Assembly: GCA_039798705.1 (NCBI GenBank)
Contig: JBDKFN010000045.1
Coordinates: 1 to 14,574, forward strand
Length of the DNA stretch: 14,574 bases
From: CAIKLP01 sp039798705
GTDB lineage: Bacteria > Bacteroidota > Bacteroidia > Sphingobacteriales > Sphingobacteriaceae
Direction: 5' to 3'
Shown here: positions 1 through 8,600 of the stretch, piece by piece
Layout: each line of letters begins with the position of its first letter
How positions within the stretch are numbered: position 1 is the stretch's first letter
The notes under the pieces: model-generated
Told to the model about the DNA's origin: nothing
Database searches by the model: none
What the model saw: only the letters and a program-made list of their open reading frames with translations
Position numbers and translations under genes: made by a program

Positions 1-1
1 T

Positions 2-1234
2 CAAAAATCAAACTTCTCGCTGGTTGTTTACATCAGCAGAACAAAAGCAAAAAAGAACGGTGAAGTTCCCGTTCTCATGAAAATCAACATCAATGGAGAA
101 CGTGTTGTTATGCAGCTCCAGCGAAGCATTCATCCCAAAGACTGGGATTCTAAACGCGCCAAAGTAATTGGTCGCTCTCACGAAGCTCGTGAATTCAATG
201 ATTACATTGATTCCGTGATCACCCGAACTCGCCAAAAGTACAGCGAGCTTATTACCATGCACGATACCGTTTCTCCGCAACTTTTGCGAGATGCGGTACT
301 CGGAGTAAACACAGCAAAAGCCAAAATGATTATTGAAATTTGGGAAGACCACATTGAGGGACTTCGCAAATTAATTGGAAAGGAAAGCACCTATGCAACT
401 TGCCAAAAGTACAATGCCGCCAAAAATCATTTCTCCAATTTCCTTAGAATTAAATACAAAGTAAGCGATGTGCCGATTAAATCAATCGACCATTACATGG
501 TCACTGAATTTGGGATGTATTTGAAAACGGAAAAGGGTTGCAATTTTAACACAACCAACAAATTCCTTCAAAATCTTAAAAGGATCACTTATCGCTGTGT
601 TCGTCATGGTTGGATATTAAAGGATCCATTTGCAGGAATCAGCCTAACCATGAAAGAAGTTGACCGCCCCTATTTAACCGAAGATGAATTAAAGTCCATC
701 ATGGAATACAACTCGTCATTTGAGAGACTTACCAGGGTTAGGGACTTTTTTGTATTTTCTTGTTTTACAGGTTTAGCTTATGCTGACGTGAAAAAACTTA
801 AACGCTGTGAAATCGAACGCAATGAAGCTGGCTATTGGATTAAAACCAAAAGGCAAAAAACAGGTGGACGTGCAAACGTGCCTCTATTGGATGTGCCGAT
901 GCAAATCATAGCCAAGTATGTCCAGTTAGATTTGCTCGAAGCAGATGACCTTATTCTGCCCATTATGAGCAACCAAAAGATGAATGCCTACCTGAAAGAG
1001 ATTGCTGATTTCTGTGGCATTACCAAGAAGCTCTCTTATCACATCGCTCGACACACATTTGCAACTACATTGACTATGATGAATGGTGTTCCGATTGAAT
1101 CGGTAAGTAAAATGCTTGGACACAAAAACATTACAAGCACCCAGCACTATGCTAGGATTGTAGATAAAAAAGTAGGTGAAGATATGGAGCGACTATCCAC
1201 CAAGATAGGAAGTCGATTAGCAATGTCGTTTTAA
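2..1234 (+). CDS. Tyrosine recombinase/integrase, 5' end cut by window edge
   Basis: Site-specific DNA recombinase that would integrate or excise a mobile element. The frame stays open from base 2 to the stop at 1232-1234, and the codons before the ATG at 77 read as a typical Bacteroidota integrase N-terminus (SLVVYISRTKAKKNGEVPVL). The true start therefore lies left of the window, and the ATG at 77 is internal. The order is an Arm-type N-terminal domain, a SAM-like core-binding domain in the middle and a C-terminal catalytic domain. Visible catalytic parts are a KTGGRANVPL beta-hairpin lysine region, HIAR (HxxR, bases 1040-1051), LGHKN (His codon 1121-1123) and the nucleophile Tyr in TQHYARI (codon 1148-1150). 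The usual first Arg of the TGLR box is Ala here (TGLAYADV, codon 776-778), as in IntDOT-type enzymes where that Arg is also replaced. It is followed by a strong terminator and a small DUF4248-like gene. The family call is secure; the element it moves is inferred. Confidence 0.93.
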   Translation, partial: QKSNFSLVVYISRTKAKKNGEVPVLMKININGERVVMQLQRSIHPKDWDSKRAKVIGRSHEAREFNDYIDSVITRTRQKYSELITMHDTVSPQLLRDAVLGVNTAKAKMIIEIWEDHIEGLRKLIGKESTYATCQKYNAAKNHFSNFLRIKYKVSDVPIKSIDHYMVTEFGMYLKTEKGCNFNTTNKFLQNLKRITYRCVRHGWILKDPFAGISLTMKEVDRPYLTEDELKSIMEYNSSFERLTRVRDFFVFSCFTGLAYADVKKLKRCEIERNEAGYWIKTKRQKTGGRANVPLLDVPMQIIAKYVQLDLLEADDLILPIMSNQKMNAYLKEIADFCGITKKLSYHIARHTFATTLTMMNGVPIESVSKMLGHKNITSTQHYARIVDKKVGEDMERLSTKIGSRLAMSF

Positions 1235-1237
1235 ACT

Positions 1238-1267
1238 TAAAGCCCTGGAAACCCCAGGGCTTTTTTT
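1238..1267 (+). terminator. Rho-independent terminator after the integrase
   Basis: A perfect 7-bp GC-rich stem, GCCCTGG (1242-1248) with CCAGGGC (1254-1260), has a 5-nt loop and extends through A/T pairs into a run of seven T at 1261-1267. It begins only a few bases after the integrase stop codon. Confidence 0.93.
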
Positions 1268-1292
1268 ATACCCAATTAGACCAGTTTAGAAA

Positions 1293-1514
1293 ATGGAAGA
1301 GAAATTTAGAATAAAATCATACGGATACGGTGAGTTAGCTCAGCTCTATTTCCCAAACATATCAAAGAAAAGTGCCAGTGCTCAATTACGCAGGTGGATC
1401 AAATTAAGTGACACTGTTTTACCGATGCTAAAAAGCTTTGGTTACAAGCCTGGTAATCGTTTATTGACCCCTGCTCATGTGAAGGTTATTGTTGAGGAGT
1501 TTGGGGAGCCCTGA
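1293..1514 (+). CDS. Small DUF4248-like protein next to the integrase
   Basis: A 73-residue soluble protein. The pattern KSYGYGELAQLYFP, then RRWIKL, GYKPGNRLLTP and a final VEEFGEP matches what I remember of the DUF4248 family, small Bacteroidota proteins of unknown function often found near mobile elements. The ELA..YFP..S...A...L.RWI part resembles a helix-turn-helix or excisionase-like fold, so a DNA-binding accessory role for the integrase is possible but only inferred. The ATG at 1293 follows an A-rich stretch (TTTAGAAA) and lies 26 bp after the integrase terminator, so it probably has its own promoter or depends on read-through. No signal peptide or membrane segment is seen. The gene is real by codon pattern and family resemblance; function is unknown. 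Confidence 0.8.
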   Translation: MEEKFRIKSYGYGELAQLYFPNISKKSASAQLRRWIKLSDTVLPMLKSFGYKPGNRLLTPAHVKVIVEEFGEP

Positions 1515-1519
1515 GATTG

Positions 1520-1649
1520 TTTAACGGTTTGCGGCTTGGCGAAGGTGGCGATTTTACCACTGAACTTTCATACGAAGCACACACTTCAAATTTACGAAAA
1601 ACTGTCATACGAAGCACTGAACCGCCACTTTTGCCAAACCGCTGTTATC
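1520..1649 (+). repeat. Hairpin A: attC-like imperfect inverted repeat
   Basis: The left arm TTGGCGAAGGTGGCG (1536-1550) pairs with CGCCACTTTTGCCAA (1623-1637) over 15 positions, two of them G-T pairs. Outer ends are TTTAAC (1520-1525) and GTTATC (1644-1649). The loop carries two exact copies of TCATACGAAGCAC (1568-1580 and 1605-1617). The same stem sequence recurs in hairpin C about 9.7 kb away, so this is a dispersed repeat family. The architecture (outer TAAC/GTTA ends, spacer, long complementary inner arms) recalls an integron attC site, but the outer ends do not fit the RYYYAAC/GTTRRRY consensus. Confidence 0.75.
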
Positions 1650-1733
1650 AGCTGCCCTTCTGTCTGTCCGAAGTGTTTTCGTTGTTGAATATACACTGAA
1701 TTGTCCACGTTATTTACGGTCTGGTCTGCGGTG

Positions 1734-1823
1734 AACGGGTGCGGTTGCTTGCACTCTCTTTTGCTTTTGCTGCGTTTGCCTGTGTGTGGTGGCAAAAGCA
1801 AATGTGAGTGCAAATGCGTTAGC
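1734..1823 (+). repeat. Hairpin B: 22-nt stem with GTTAGC end
   Basis: The left arm at 1749-1770 (TTGCACTC...TTTGCTTTTGC) and the right arm at 1792-1813 (GCAAAAGCAAA...GAGTGCAA) are complementary at 20 of 22 positions, with a 21-nt loop. Outer motifs are GAAC at 1733-1736 and GTTAGC at 1818-1823, the same layout as hairpins A and C but with a different stem sequence. It lies 31 bp beyond the stop of the metal operon. It has no T-run on either strand, so it does not look like a standard terminator, though it could block 3' exonucleases. Confidence 0.7.
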
Positions 1824-1854
1824 TTTGTATGCTGTGTCGTCAAGATTGTTGGTT

Positions 1855-3759
1855 TCATTGTGCAATTGCAATTTTATTTTCAAACTTCATCAAATTCAAA
1901 CTTGTCAAAATTACGATTAATGTCACTCCCACGTCTGCGGCAATAGCAAAAACTAAATTGCTGTAACCTACGAAAGCCAATGTGATAAAGATAATTTTTA
2001 CTGCTATTGCTCCGATGGTGTTGAATTTTATTCTGCGTAATGTTTTTTGACTTAACCGAATTAAAAACGGTATGAGTGAAAGTTTGTCGTTCATCAATGC
2101 AATATTTGCGGTTTCTATTGCTGTGTCGCTACCTGCTGCTCCCATTGCTATGCCTACGGTGGATTGTGCTAAAGCTGGTGCATCGTTTATGCCATCGCCT
2201 ACCATTGCTACGAATTTATACTCCTGTAAAAGTTCTTTGATTTTGTCGGCTTTGTTTTCGGGTAACATATTGCCGAATATTTTTTTGATGCCTACTTGCT
2301 CGGCTACATAGTTTGCTGCTTTTTCGCTGTCGCCTGTAAGCATAACGGGTTCTATGTTCATTACTTCTATTTCTTTTAATGCTGCTGCACTGTCGGGTTT
2401 TATTTCGTCCATTAAACCTATAATACCTGCCACACCATCACCAAAACTTACTACTACACTTGTTTTTCCTTGTGATGAAAGTTGCTCTACAATTTTTTCG
2501 GCTTCGTTGTCTGTTGGTTGATGTTCTTTGATAAATTCCAATTTACCAACATAAATTGTTTCGTCCTCACACACCAAACATTTTGCTGTTGCCCCTTTTC
2601 CCATTATGCTTTTAAATGCTTCGGCTTTGTGTGGTTCAAATCCTTCTTTTTTGCTTGCATCTACTATTGCTTGTGCCAATGGGTGTTCGCTGAAAATTTC
2701 TGCTCCTGCGGTGCAAGCCAAAAGTTCTTCTCGGCTTGTTCCGTTCAACGGAAAAATATCTGAAACAATCGGATTGCCAAAAGTGATTGTTCGTGTTTTA
2801 TCTAATGCAATTGCTTTGATACTTGCCAATGCTTCAATGTATTTTCCACCTTTTACCAATGCTCCTTTTGCTGATGCGTTTCCGATGGCTGCATAGATTG
2901 CAACTGGTGTAGATATAACCAATGCACAAGGACAAGCGATAACCAAAAGTGTAATTGCCTGTTGCAACCAATGATTGAGGTCTAATTGCAAAACGAAAAC
3001 AGGAATTACGAAAACTAAAATTGCCATTGCAATAATGGAAGGTGTGTAATACTTTGAAAATTTCTGAATGAATTTTTGTGTTTCGCTTTTATTGCCCTGT
3101 GCTTCAAAGGTGAGGCGAATGATTTTTGAGAAAGTTGTATCAACAGAAAGTTTTGTTGTTTCCATTTCTATAAAACCATTTTTGTTTAGTGTTCCTGCAA
3201 AAAGATTGTCGCCAATGTGTTTTTCTTTTGCAATTGGTTCGCCTGTGATGGCTGCTTCATCAACCATTGTTTCGCCTGAAATAATTTTGCCGTCCAACGG
3301 TATCATTTCACCTGCTTTGACTTGAATGATTGTGCCGACTGCAATTTTATCAATAGCCACATTTGTGTTTTCTGTTTTTACAAAAGCGGTCTTTGGTGCT
3401 TTGCTTACCAATTCACCTAATGTAGATTTTGAATTTTCTATCCCAATATCTTCTAAGCGTTCGCCTAAGACATATAGTACTATAACAACTGCTGCTTCTG
3501 GATATTCGCCTAAATAAAATGCTCCGAGAACAGCAATTGTCATTAGTAAATTGATACTGCTGAACTTGAGTTTGAAGATTGCTTTTACTCCGTTCCACAA
3601 AACATTGTAACCAATGCCGAGAATGAAAGCAGCAAAAACTAATGGAGCATAGGGCATTGGTATGTGTAAGCCGATGATAGATAAAATTTCTAATGCAACT
3701 ACTAATGTGATTGCGGAAAGAAGAAAAATAAATTTTTTGTCTTTGATTGGTAGTTTCAT
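1855..3759 (-). CDS. Heavy-metal P1B-type ATPase (Zn/Cd/Pb type), DKTRT variant
   Basis: An inner-membrane pump that would export divalent soft metal using ATP; last gene of the metal operon. Visible motifs are N-terminal membrane helices, TGEP in the actuator domain, the metal-site CPC (C276-P277-C278), the phosphorylation Asp D320, SEHPLA in the nucleotide domain, GDGINDAP in the hinge, and a C-terminal pair of helices with a Lys (AVKIIF) and DVGVT. CPC plus this Lys/DxG pair points to the P1B-2 (ZntA/CadA) class. Two oddities stand out. The P-type signature DKTGT reads DKTRT (R323, codon CGA), and there is no N-terminal HMA domain, which fits the short 634-residue length. A CLVC pair (C394, C397) sits in the ATP-binding domain. 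It starts 34 bp after the MerC-like gene. The family is certain; the exact metal is inferred. Confidence 0.95.
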   Translation of the reverse strand: MKLPIKDKKFIFLLSAITLVVALEILSIIGLHIPMPYAPLVFAAFILGIGYNVLWNGVKAIFKLKFSSINLLMTIAVLGAFYLGEYPEAAVVIVLYVLGERLEDIGIENSKSTLGELVSKAPKTAFVKTENTNVAIDKIAVGTIIQVKAGEMIPLDGKIISGETMVDEAAITGEPIAKEKHIGDNLFAGTLNKNGFIEMETTKLSVDTTFSKIIRLTFEAQGNKSETQKFIQKFSKYYTPSIIAMAILVFVIPVFVLQLDLNHWLQQAITLLVIACPCALVISTPVAIYAAIGNASAKGALVKGGKYIEALASIKAIALDKTRTITFGNPIVSDIFPLNGTSREELLACTAGAEIFSEHPLAQAIVDASKKEGFEPHKAEAFKSIMGKGATAKCLVCEDETIYVGKLEFIKEHQPTDNEAEKIVEQLSSQGKTSVVVSFGDGVAGIIGLMDEIKPDSAAALKEIEVMNIEPVMLTGDSEKAANYVAEQVGIKKIFGNMLPENKADKIKELLQEYKFVAMVGDGINDAPALAQSTVGIAMGAAGSDTAIETANIALMNDKLSLIPFLIRLSQKTLRRIKFNTIGAIAVKIIFITLAFVGYSNLVFAIAADVGVTLIVILTSLNLMKFENKIAIAQ

Positions 3760-3793
3760 TGTTTGTAATTTCTTGTTTAGCTTATAAATAATT

Positions 3794-4402
3794 TTAACAG
3801 CAATCTTTTCCTGTTTGAATAGAAGGACATTTTACTGTGCCATAACTGCAATAAACACAACAGTCGCCTTGTTTCGGTTTTAAAATCTTTTTACAGTTTT
3901 CACATTCATAAAAAAACTGGCAGGCATCTGTTGGCATCATTTCTTTTTTCTTGTGACCGCAGTTTGGGCAAGTAATTTCACTTTCAAGTTCCACTGTCTT
4001 ACCATCAATAACTTTGCAAGTGTCGCAAGAACCGTGAAGTTTGTTCCGTTTGTAATTCCAAAGTGTGGCGACAAACAAGCCGAACATTCCTGCATACAAA
4101 AAGTAAGTCCAGTGGTCGGAGTTGTTGAAATGATAGCCATAGAAAACGAAAAGTCCGCTTGGAATTGCAACAAGCAACGGATAAGTGCAACGATGTTTGC
4201 GATACGAAAAGTAAAGCCCTGCCACGGAAACTAAAACCATTGCCTGAAAAATCCACATTGTCCATCCTCCAAAAAGTTCGGCACTTCCAAAACCTAATGC
4301 TGATGCGACAAACGCAAATAATGGAAAACAGCAAGGAGAAAGTAATGCAGTAAGAAACAGCCCTGCTGTTCCGAATTTGTCTATGTTGTTAGTAAGTTCC
4401 AT
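3794..4402 (-). CDS. MerC-like membrane protein fused to GDCCVxC Cys-rich domain
   Basis: A 202-residue two-part protein. Residues 1 to about 117 form about four membrane helices with a CCFP motif (C24, C25) in the first, as in MerC-family metal transporters. Residues 120-202 are cytosolic or periplasmic and Cys-rich: CDTC (126-129), CPNC (145-148), C161, CENC (167-170), then GDCCVYCSYGTVKCP (179-193) and a final DCC. The second half matches the GDCCVxC family, usually a separate protein of about 70 residues in which one Cys can be selenocysteine. Here all are Cys codons. MerC proteins carry mercury or related thiophilic ions inward across the inner membrane; handing metal to the Cys-rich tail and then to the ATPase is inference. 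Gaps of 11 bp upstream and 34 bp downstream place it firmly in the operon. Confidence 0.85.
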   Translation of the reverse strand: MELTNNIDKFGTAGLFLTALLSPCCFPLFAFVASALGFGSAELFGGWTMWIFQAMVLVSVAGLYFSYRKHRCTYPLLVAIPSGLFVFYGYHFNNSDHWTYFLYAGMFGLFVATLWNYKRNKLHGSCDTCKVIDGKTVELESEITCPNCGHKKKEMMPTDACQFFYECENCKKILKPKQGDCCVYCSYGTVKCPSIQTGKDCC

Positions 4403-4413
4403 TTTCGTAAATT

Positions 4414-5688
4414 TTAATGTTCGTGAGCTTCGCCTTTATTATTCATTTTAGCCAAAATAAAAAATGCTCCGTTAACCACTACTTTACTGTTTGCAGGGAT
4501 TTCTTTAAGTAATGTAATTTCGCTGTAACCTACATCGGTAGTGCCTTTACGAACAGGAATTTTTTCAAAAGTTGTTCCTAGTTCTTTGTGATCGGGTTCT
4601 ATTTTTTCGTTATGCTGATGTCCGCTATCAACATACTTGTGTTCGACAGTATCTGTTTCGTTGTGGTGTTCTTCCTCACTATGGGCATCAGTAACAATAA
4701 AAATATAGTCTTGCCCTTCGTCATTAACAATGGCGTTAGTTGGTACTGCGTCTACGGTGGAGTTTTCTAAACTTACTAAGGCTGTAATGTTCATTCCATC
4801 AATCAAACCTTGCTTATTACCTTTTACCATAGCATGAACTGAAATGGCTTTGGTGCTTTGTTCGAATGTGTTGCTAATGGCATAAACATCGGCATCGTAT
4901 TCTTTCCCAGGATTATTGGTAAGTGTAAAATGGATGGTTTGCCCCACTTTTAGTTTTTGTAAATCCTTTTCATACACATACAGATCCAAATGTAATTGGC
5001 TATTATCCACTATTTCAACAATTGGATTATTTGCATCTACATGAGTGCCAATATTTACCATAACGTTGCTTATTGTGCCGCTTATGGGGCTTGTAATATT
5101 TGCAATTGATTGAATGTTTTCGCTTGTAAGTGAAGCTGTATTGATACCAATCAAATCCAATTGCTTTTGTAAACTGGCTTTTCGAGCTTTCAGTGTTTTT
5201 AGTTCTGCATCGGCTGATTGTAAATTTTTCAATGCTCCTGCATTACCTTGTTGCAATTCTTTTTGTCGGACAAATTCTAATTGTGCCAATTCTGCTTTTG
5301 ATGAAATACTTAAAAACTCCTCTTGCATTGTGATGAATGAATTGTTTGTAATGGTGGCGATTGTTTGCCCTTTAATGACGCTATTGCCAGTTTGAACCAA
5401 AATAGTTTTGATAACTCCACCCAATGATGCCGTGGCATTCGCACGGTTTTGATTAGGCACTTTTAAAATGCCATTAGCTTTTAGTGAAGCTGTTAATTGT
5501 TTTTTCTCGATGCTGCCTAACTCTATTTTTATAGATTTCATTTGTTCGGCTGTTAGCATTGCCGTGTTGGTGTTTTCATGTTCATCGTGATGCTCAGTTT
5601 CATCTCCTTTCGTTTCGGTTTTATTACTGTTGCAGGATGCAAATGATATTAAAATTGCAATGGCAGCTATAAATATTATATTTTTCAT
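4414..5688 (-). CDS. czcB: RND efflux periplasmic adaptor lipoprotein (CzcB-like)
   Basis: The membrane-fusion subunit linking the inner-membrane RND pump to the outer-membrane channel. A lipoprotein signal (about residues 1-18, SFASC lipobox, Cys19) anchors it. It is followed by a His-rich patch (H33, H34, H37), a first barrel/lipoyl half (GGVIKTILVQTGNSVIKGQ), a coiled-coil hairpin (about residues 125-180), the second lipoyl half (SPISGTISNVMVNIGTHV) and beta-barrel domains. A second His-rich insert spans residues 336-367 and the C-terminus is AHEH, both plausible metal-binding sites. Length 424 is normal for HME-type adaptors. The gene starts 11 bp downstream of the RND gene and ends 11 bp before the MerC-like gene, so it is surely co-transcribed. 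Copper (CusB-like) or zinc/cobalt/cadmium (CzcB-like) specificity cannot be settled here. Confidence 0.93.
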   Translation of the reverse strand: MKNIIFIAAIAILISFASCNSNKTETKGDETEHHDEHENTNTAMLTAEQMKSIKIELGSIEKKQLTASLKANGILKVPNQNRANATASLGGVIKTILVQTGNSVIKGQTIATITNNSFITMQEEFLSISSKAELAQLEFVRQKELQQGNAGALKNLQSADAELKTLKARKASLQKQLDLIGINTASLTSENIQSIANITSPISGTISNVMVNIGTHVDANNPIVEIVDNSQLHLDLYVYEKDLQKLKVGQTIHFTLTNNPGKEYDADVYAISNTFEQSTKAISVHAMVKGNKQGLIDGMNITALVSLENSTVDAVPTNAIVNDEGQDYIFIVTDAHSEEEHHNETDTVEHKYVDSGHQHNEKIEPDHKELGTTFEKIPVRKGTTDVGYSEITLLKEIPANSKVVVNGAFFILAKMNNKGEAHEH

Positions 5689-5699
5689 TTTTCTAAAAT

Positions 5700-8600
5700 T
5701 TATTTGTTGATTAAGAAATTGATAATGACGATGGATTGATTTATTTGATTGATGGATTGCAAATAATTTAACTGCACATCGATAGCAGTTTGTAATGCTT
5801 GTAGATACTCAATGTATCCAATTTCACCACTTTTGAAACCAATCTTTGCAGTGCTGATAATTATTTCGGCATTAGGCAAAGCTGTTGAATTGTAGTAGTT
5901 GTACTGCAATAAGTTTTGATTGTATTGCTGAAAAGCATTTTGCAATTTGGTTTGTAAAATCAGTTTCCCATTGTCAGCATCTCTTTGTAATGCCTGTTGT
6001 TTATATTCAAGCGATTTTATTTTGGAAGCGTTGCTAAAAAATGTAATTGGGATACTAATACCTATATTAAAACCCTGAAAACGTTTGCTACCATCAAAAT
6101 TTACATCTGCTCCATTAATGCTTTGCACACCTATTAGGGACTGGTTAAAATAGCCGACATTAAAATCGGGTAATGTGGAAGCAGTTTCGATCTTTTTATT
6201 TTGATTGGCAATTACTGCTTGCTGATAAAGCAGTTTTAACGAAGGATTATTTGCAATAAGTGTTGTATCCAACACATTAGAAATTGCAATTGGTTGAAAT
6301 TTTTCACTATTACTCAATACAAAATCCTCACTTGTATTCATTAGCGTTTTCAGCGAATGGTAAGCCGTTATAAAATCCGTTTCGTTTTGTTTAAGCAGAA
6401 GAGAAAGTTGTCCTCGCTTTGTTTCGGCGGTGGTCTTCTCCAACAGATTTGTTTCGCCTGTTTCGTAACGCAGAGCTGCTGCACTCACAAAATCGTAATA
6501 TAAACTGTCTAAAGATTGAAGATGCTTTTTAGTGGTTTGCAAATATTGCATCTGGTAAAACCAGTATTGTACCTGTGCTTTAATTTCGCTGGCAGTTGCT
6601 TGCTGTTGCAATTCACTACTTTCTGATTCGGCTTTAAACAAGCCTGATTTGGATGTATAATATGTTGGAAATGGAATTGATTGATTGATTTGAAAGGCCT
6701 TGTCTTGATTGATGCTATTGTATTGCCCAAACTGAAAATTGACATTCGTTTTGGGTAACTCAAACACCGATTTTTTTAAGATTCTAGACGACTGCACGCT
6801 GAGTTGCTGTGATTGAATTTCAAGATTGTTTTTCAATGCTGTGTTTATAGCATCATCAACCGAAATGACATTGACTGTTTGTATTTGAGCATTTACTATA
6901 TTGAATGAAAACAACACAAAAGCGAATAGAACAGCAACGGATATTTTGATTTTGGATTTTCTCTTTTTTGAGAAAATTAAATACAACAATGGCAAAACAA
7001 ATAGGGTTAAGAAAGTAGCTGTAATTAGTCCCCCGATTACTACTGTAGCCAAAGGTTTCTGTACTTCTGCCCCAGCACCATGTGAAAGTGCCATGGGTAA
7101 AAAACCAAACGAAGCAACAGTGGCTGTCATTAATACTGGTCGCAAACGAATTTTTGTTCCTTCTTTTATGCGTTCTAATATGTCAATCATTCCGTCTTTT
7201 TCTAGTTGATTAAATGTTCCGATTAACACTATTCCGTTTAGCACGGCTACACCGAACAATGCAATAAAACCGATACCAGCAGAGATGCTAAAAGGCATAT
7301 CACGAATGAGCAAAGCGAATACGCCACCAATGGCGCTCATTGGGATTGCGGTATAAATTAGAGTTGCTTGTTTTACTGAACCAAACGTAAAATAAAGCAA
7401 CATAAAAATGAGTGCTAATGCCACAGGCAAAGCTATCATTAAGCGTTTGCTTGCCGCTTGCAAATTTTCAAAAGTGCCTCCATATGTGTAATAATAGCCT
7501 TCGGGAAGTTTTACTTTTTCATTTAATACTTTTTGAATATCAGTAACAACACTTTCTACATCTCTGCCTTTAATGTTAAATCCTACTACTATTCTGCGTT
7601 TGCCTTCTTCACGACTAATTTGTGCAGGTCCCAATTCCATTTTAATTTCAGCAACTTGTGATAAAGGGATTTGTGTTCCGTTGGTTGTTGGTATATACAA
7701 ATGACTTACATCATCTATGTTGTTGCGGTGTGTGCTGTCAAGGCGAACTACTAATTCAAATTTGCGTTCATTTTCATATACAACTCCTGCACTTCCTCCA
7801 GCAAAAGAAGTAGAAACAATGTGGTTGATATCCTCAATGTTTAATCCATAATTGGCAATTTGCGAACGATTGTATTTTATTACTATTTGCGGAAGCCCTG
7901 CAACTCGTTCAACGCTTGGTTCTGTTGCACCGTCCACATTTTGCACAACTACATTTACCTTATTGGCATAGCTTAAAAGTGTGTCCATATTTTCACCAAA
8001 AATTTTCACTGCTACATCTTGGCGAATACCTGTCATCAGTTCGTTGAAACGCATTTGAATTGGTTGATTTTTTTCAAAGAAAACCCCTGGAATTGTATTG
8101 AGTTTTTCTTCAAATTCTTCTGCCAATTCATCATATGAAATATCACGTTTCCAATCAGTAGGTGATTTCAAAATTATCATCATATCCGTTGCCTCTGGTG
8201 GCATTGGGTCTGTTGGGACTTCTGCAGCTCCTGTTTTGCCCACTACCATTTTTACTTCGTCAAATTCTTTGATTAGCCTTGATGCTTGCATACTGGTTTC
8301 CAAGCTTTGTGAAAGTGATGTGCCTTGTGGCAAAATACAATGAAATGCAAAATCGCCTTCTTGTAACGTAGGAATAAATTCACCTCCCATTCTTGAAAAT
8401 AGAAATACGGAAACAATAAATATCGCAACAGTTGCAACTACAATTACTTTCTTGAAACGTATTGCTTTTTCCAAAAGTGGTGCATAAATGCGTTGGAATA
8501 AGTTCATCATTCTATCGCTCAATGTTTGTTTGTGTGAAATGTTTTTAGAAAGAAACGCAGCACACATCATTGGAATGTAAGTAAGAGATAAAATTAACGC

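Larger units (their letters stand above)
1515..1854. other. 340-base intergenic region with two hairpins, no convincing gene
   Basis: Between the DUF4248-like gene and the ATPase stop codon I see no credible coding sequence. Short open frames here run through the hairpins and lack family resemblance. The region holds hairpin A (about 1520-1649) and hairpin B (about 1734-1823). The bases between them (1650-1733) show no clear structure. Confidence 0.7.

Noticed and set aside
980..1151. Integrase as an integron IntI
   Set aside because: The N-terminal domain and TGLAYADV wording fit the Bacteroidota phage/ICE integrase family, and no IntI-specific insert near the HxxR box is seen.
1520..1649. 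Canonical integron attC site
   Set aside because: The ends are TTTAAC and GTTATC (and ACTAAC/GTTAGC in C), not RYYYAAC/GTTRRRY, and no IntI-type integrase is present; kept only as attC-like.
1749..1813. Hairpin B as a rho-independent terminator for the metal operon
   Set aside because: The stem is long and strong but has no T-run on the 3' side of the minus strand.
1517..1946. Short plus-strand open frames (1517-1699, 1701-1946) and the minus-strand frame 1592-1858
   Set aside because: They run through hairpins A and B, lack any family pattern and have low-complexity or shadow-like composition; the last part overlaps the ATPase gene end.
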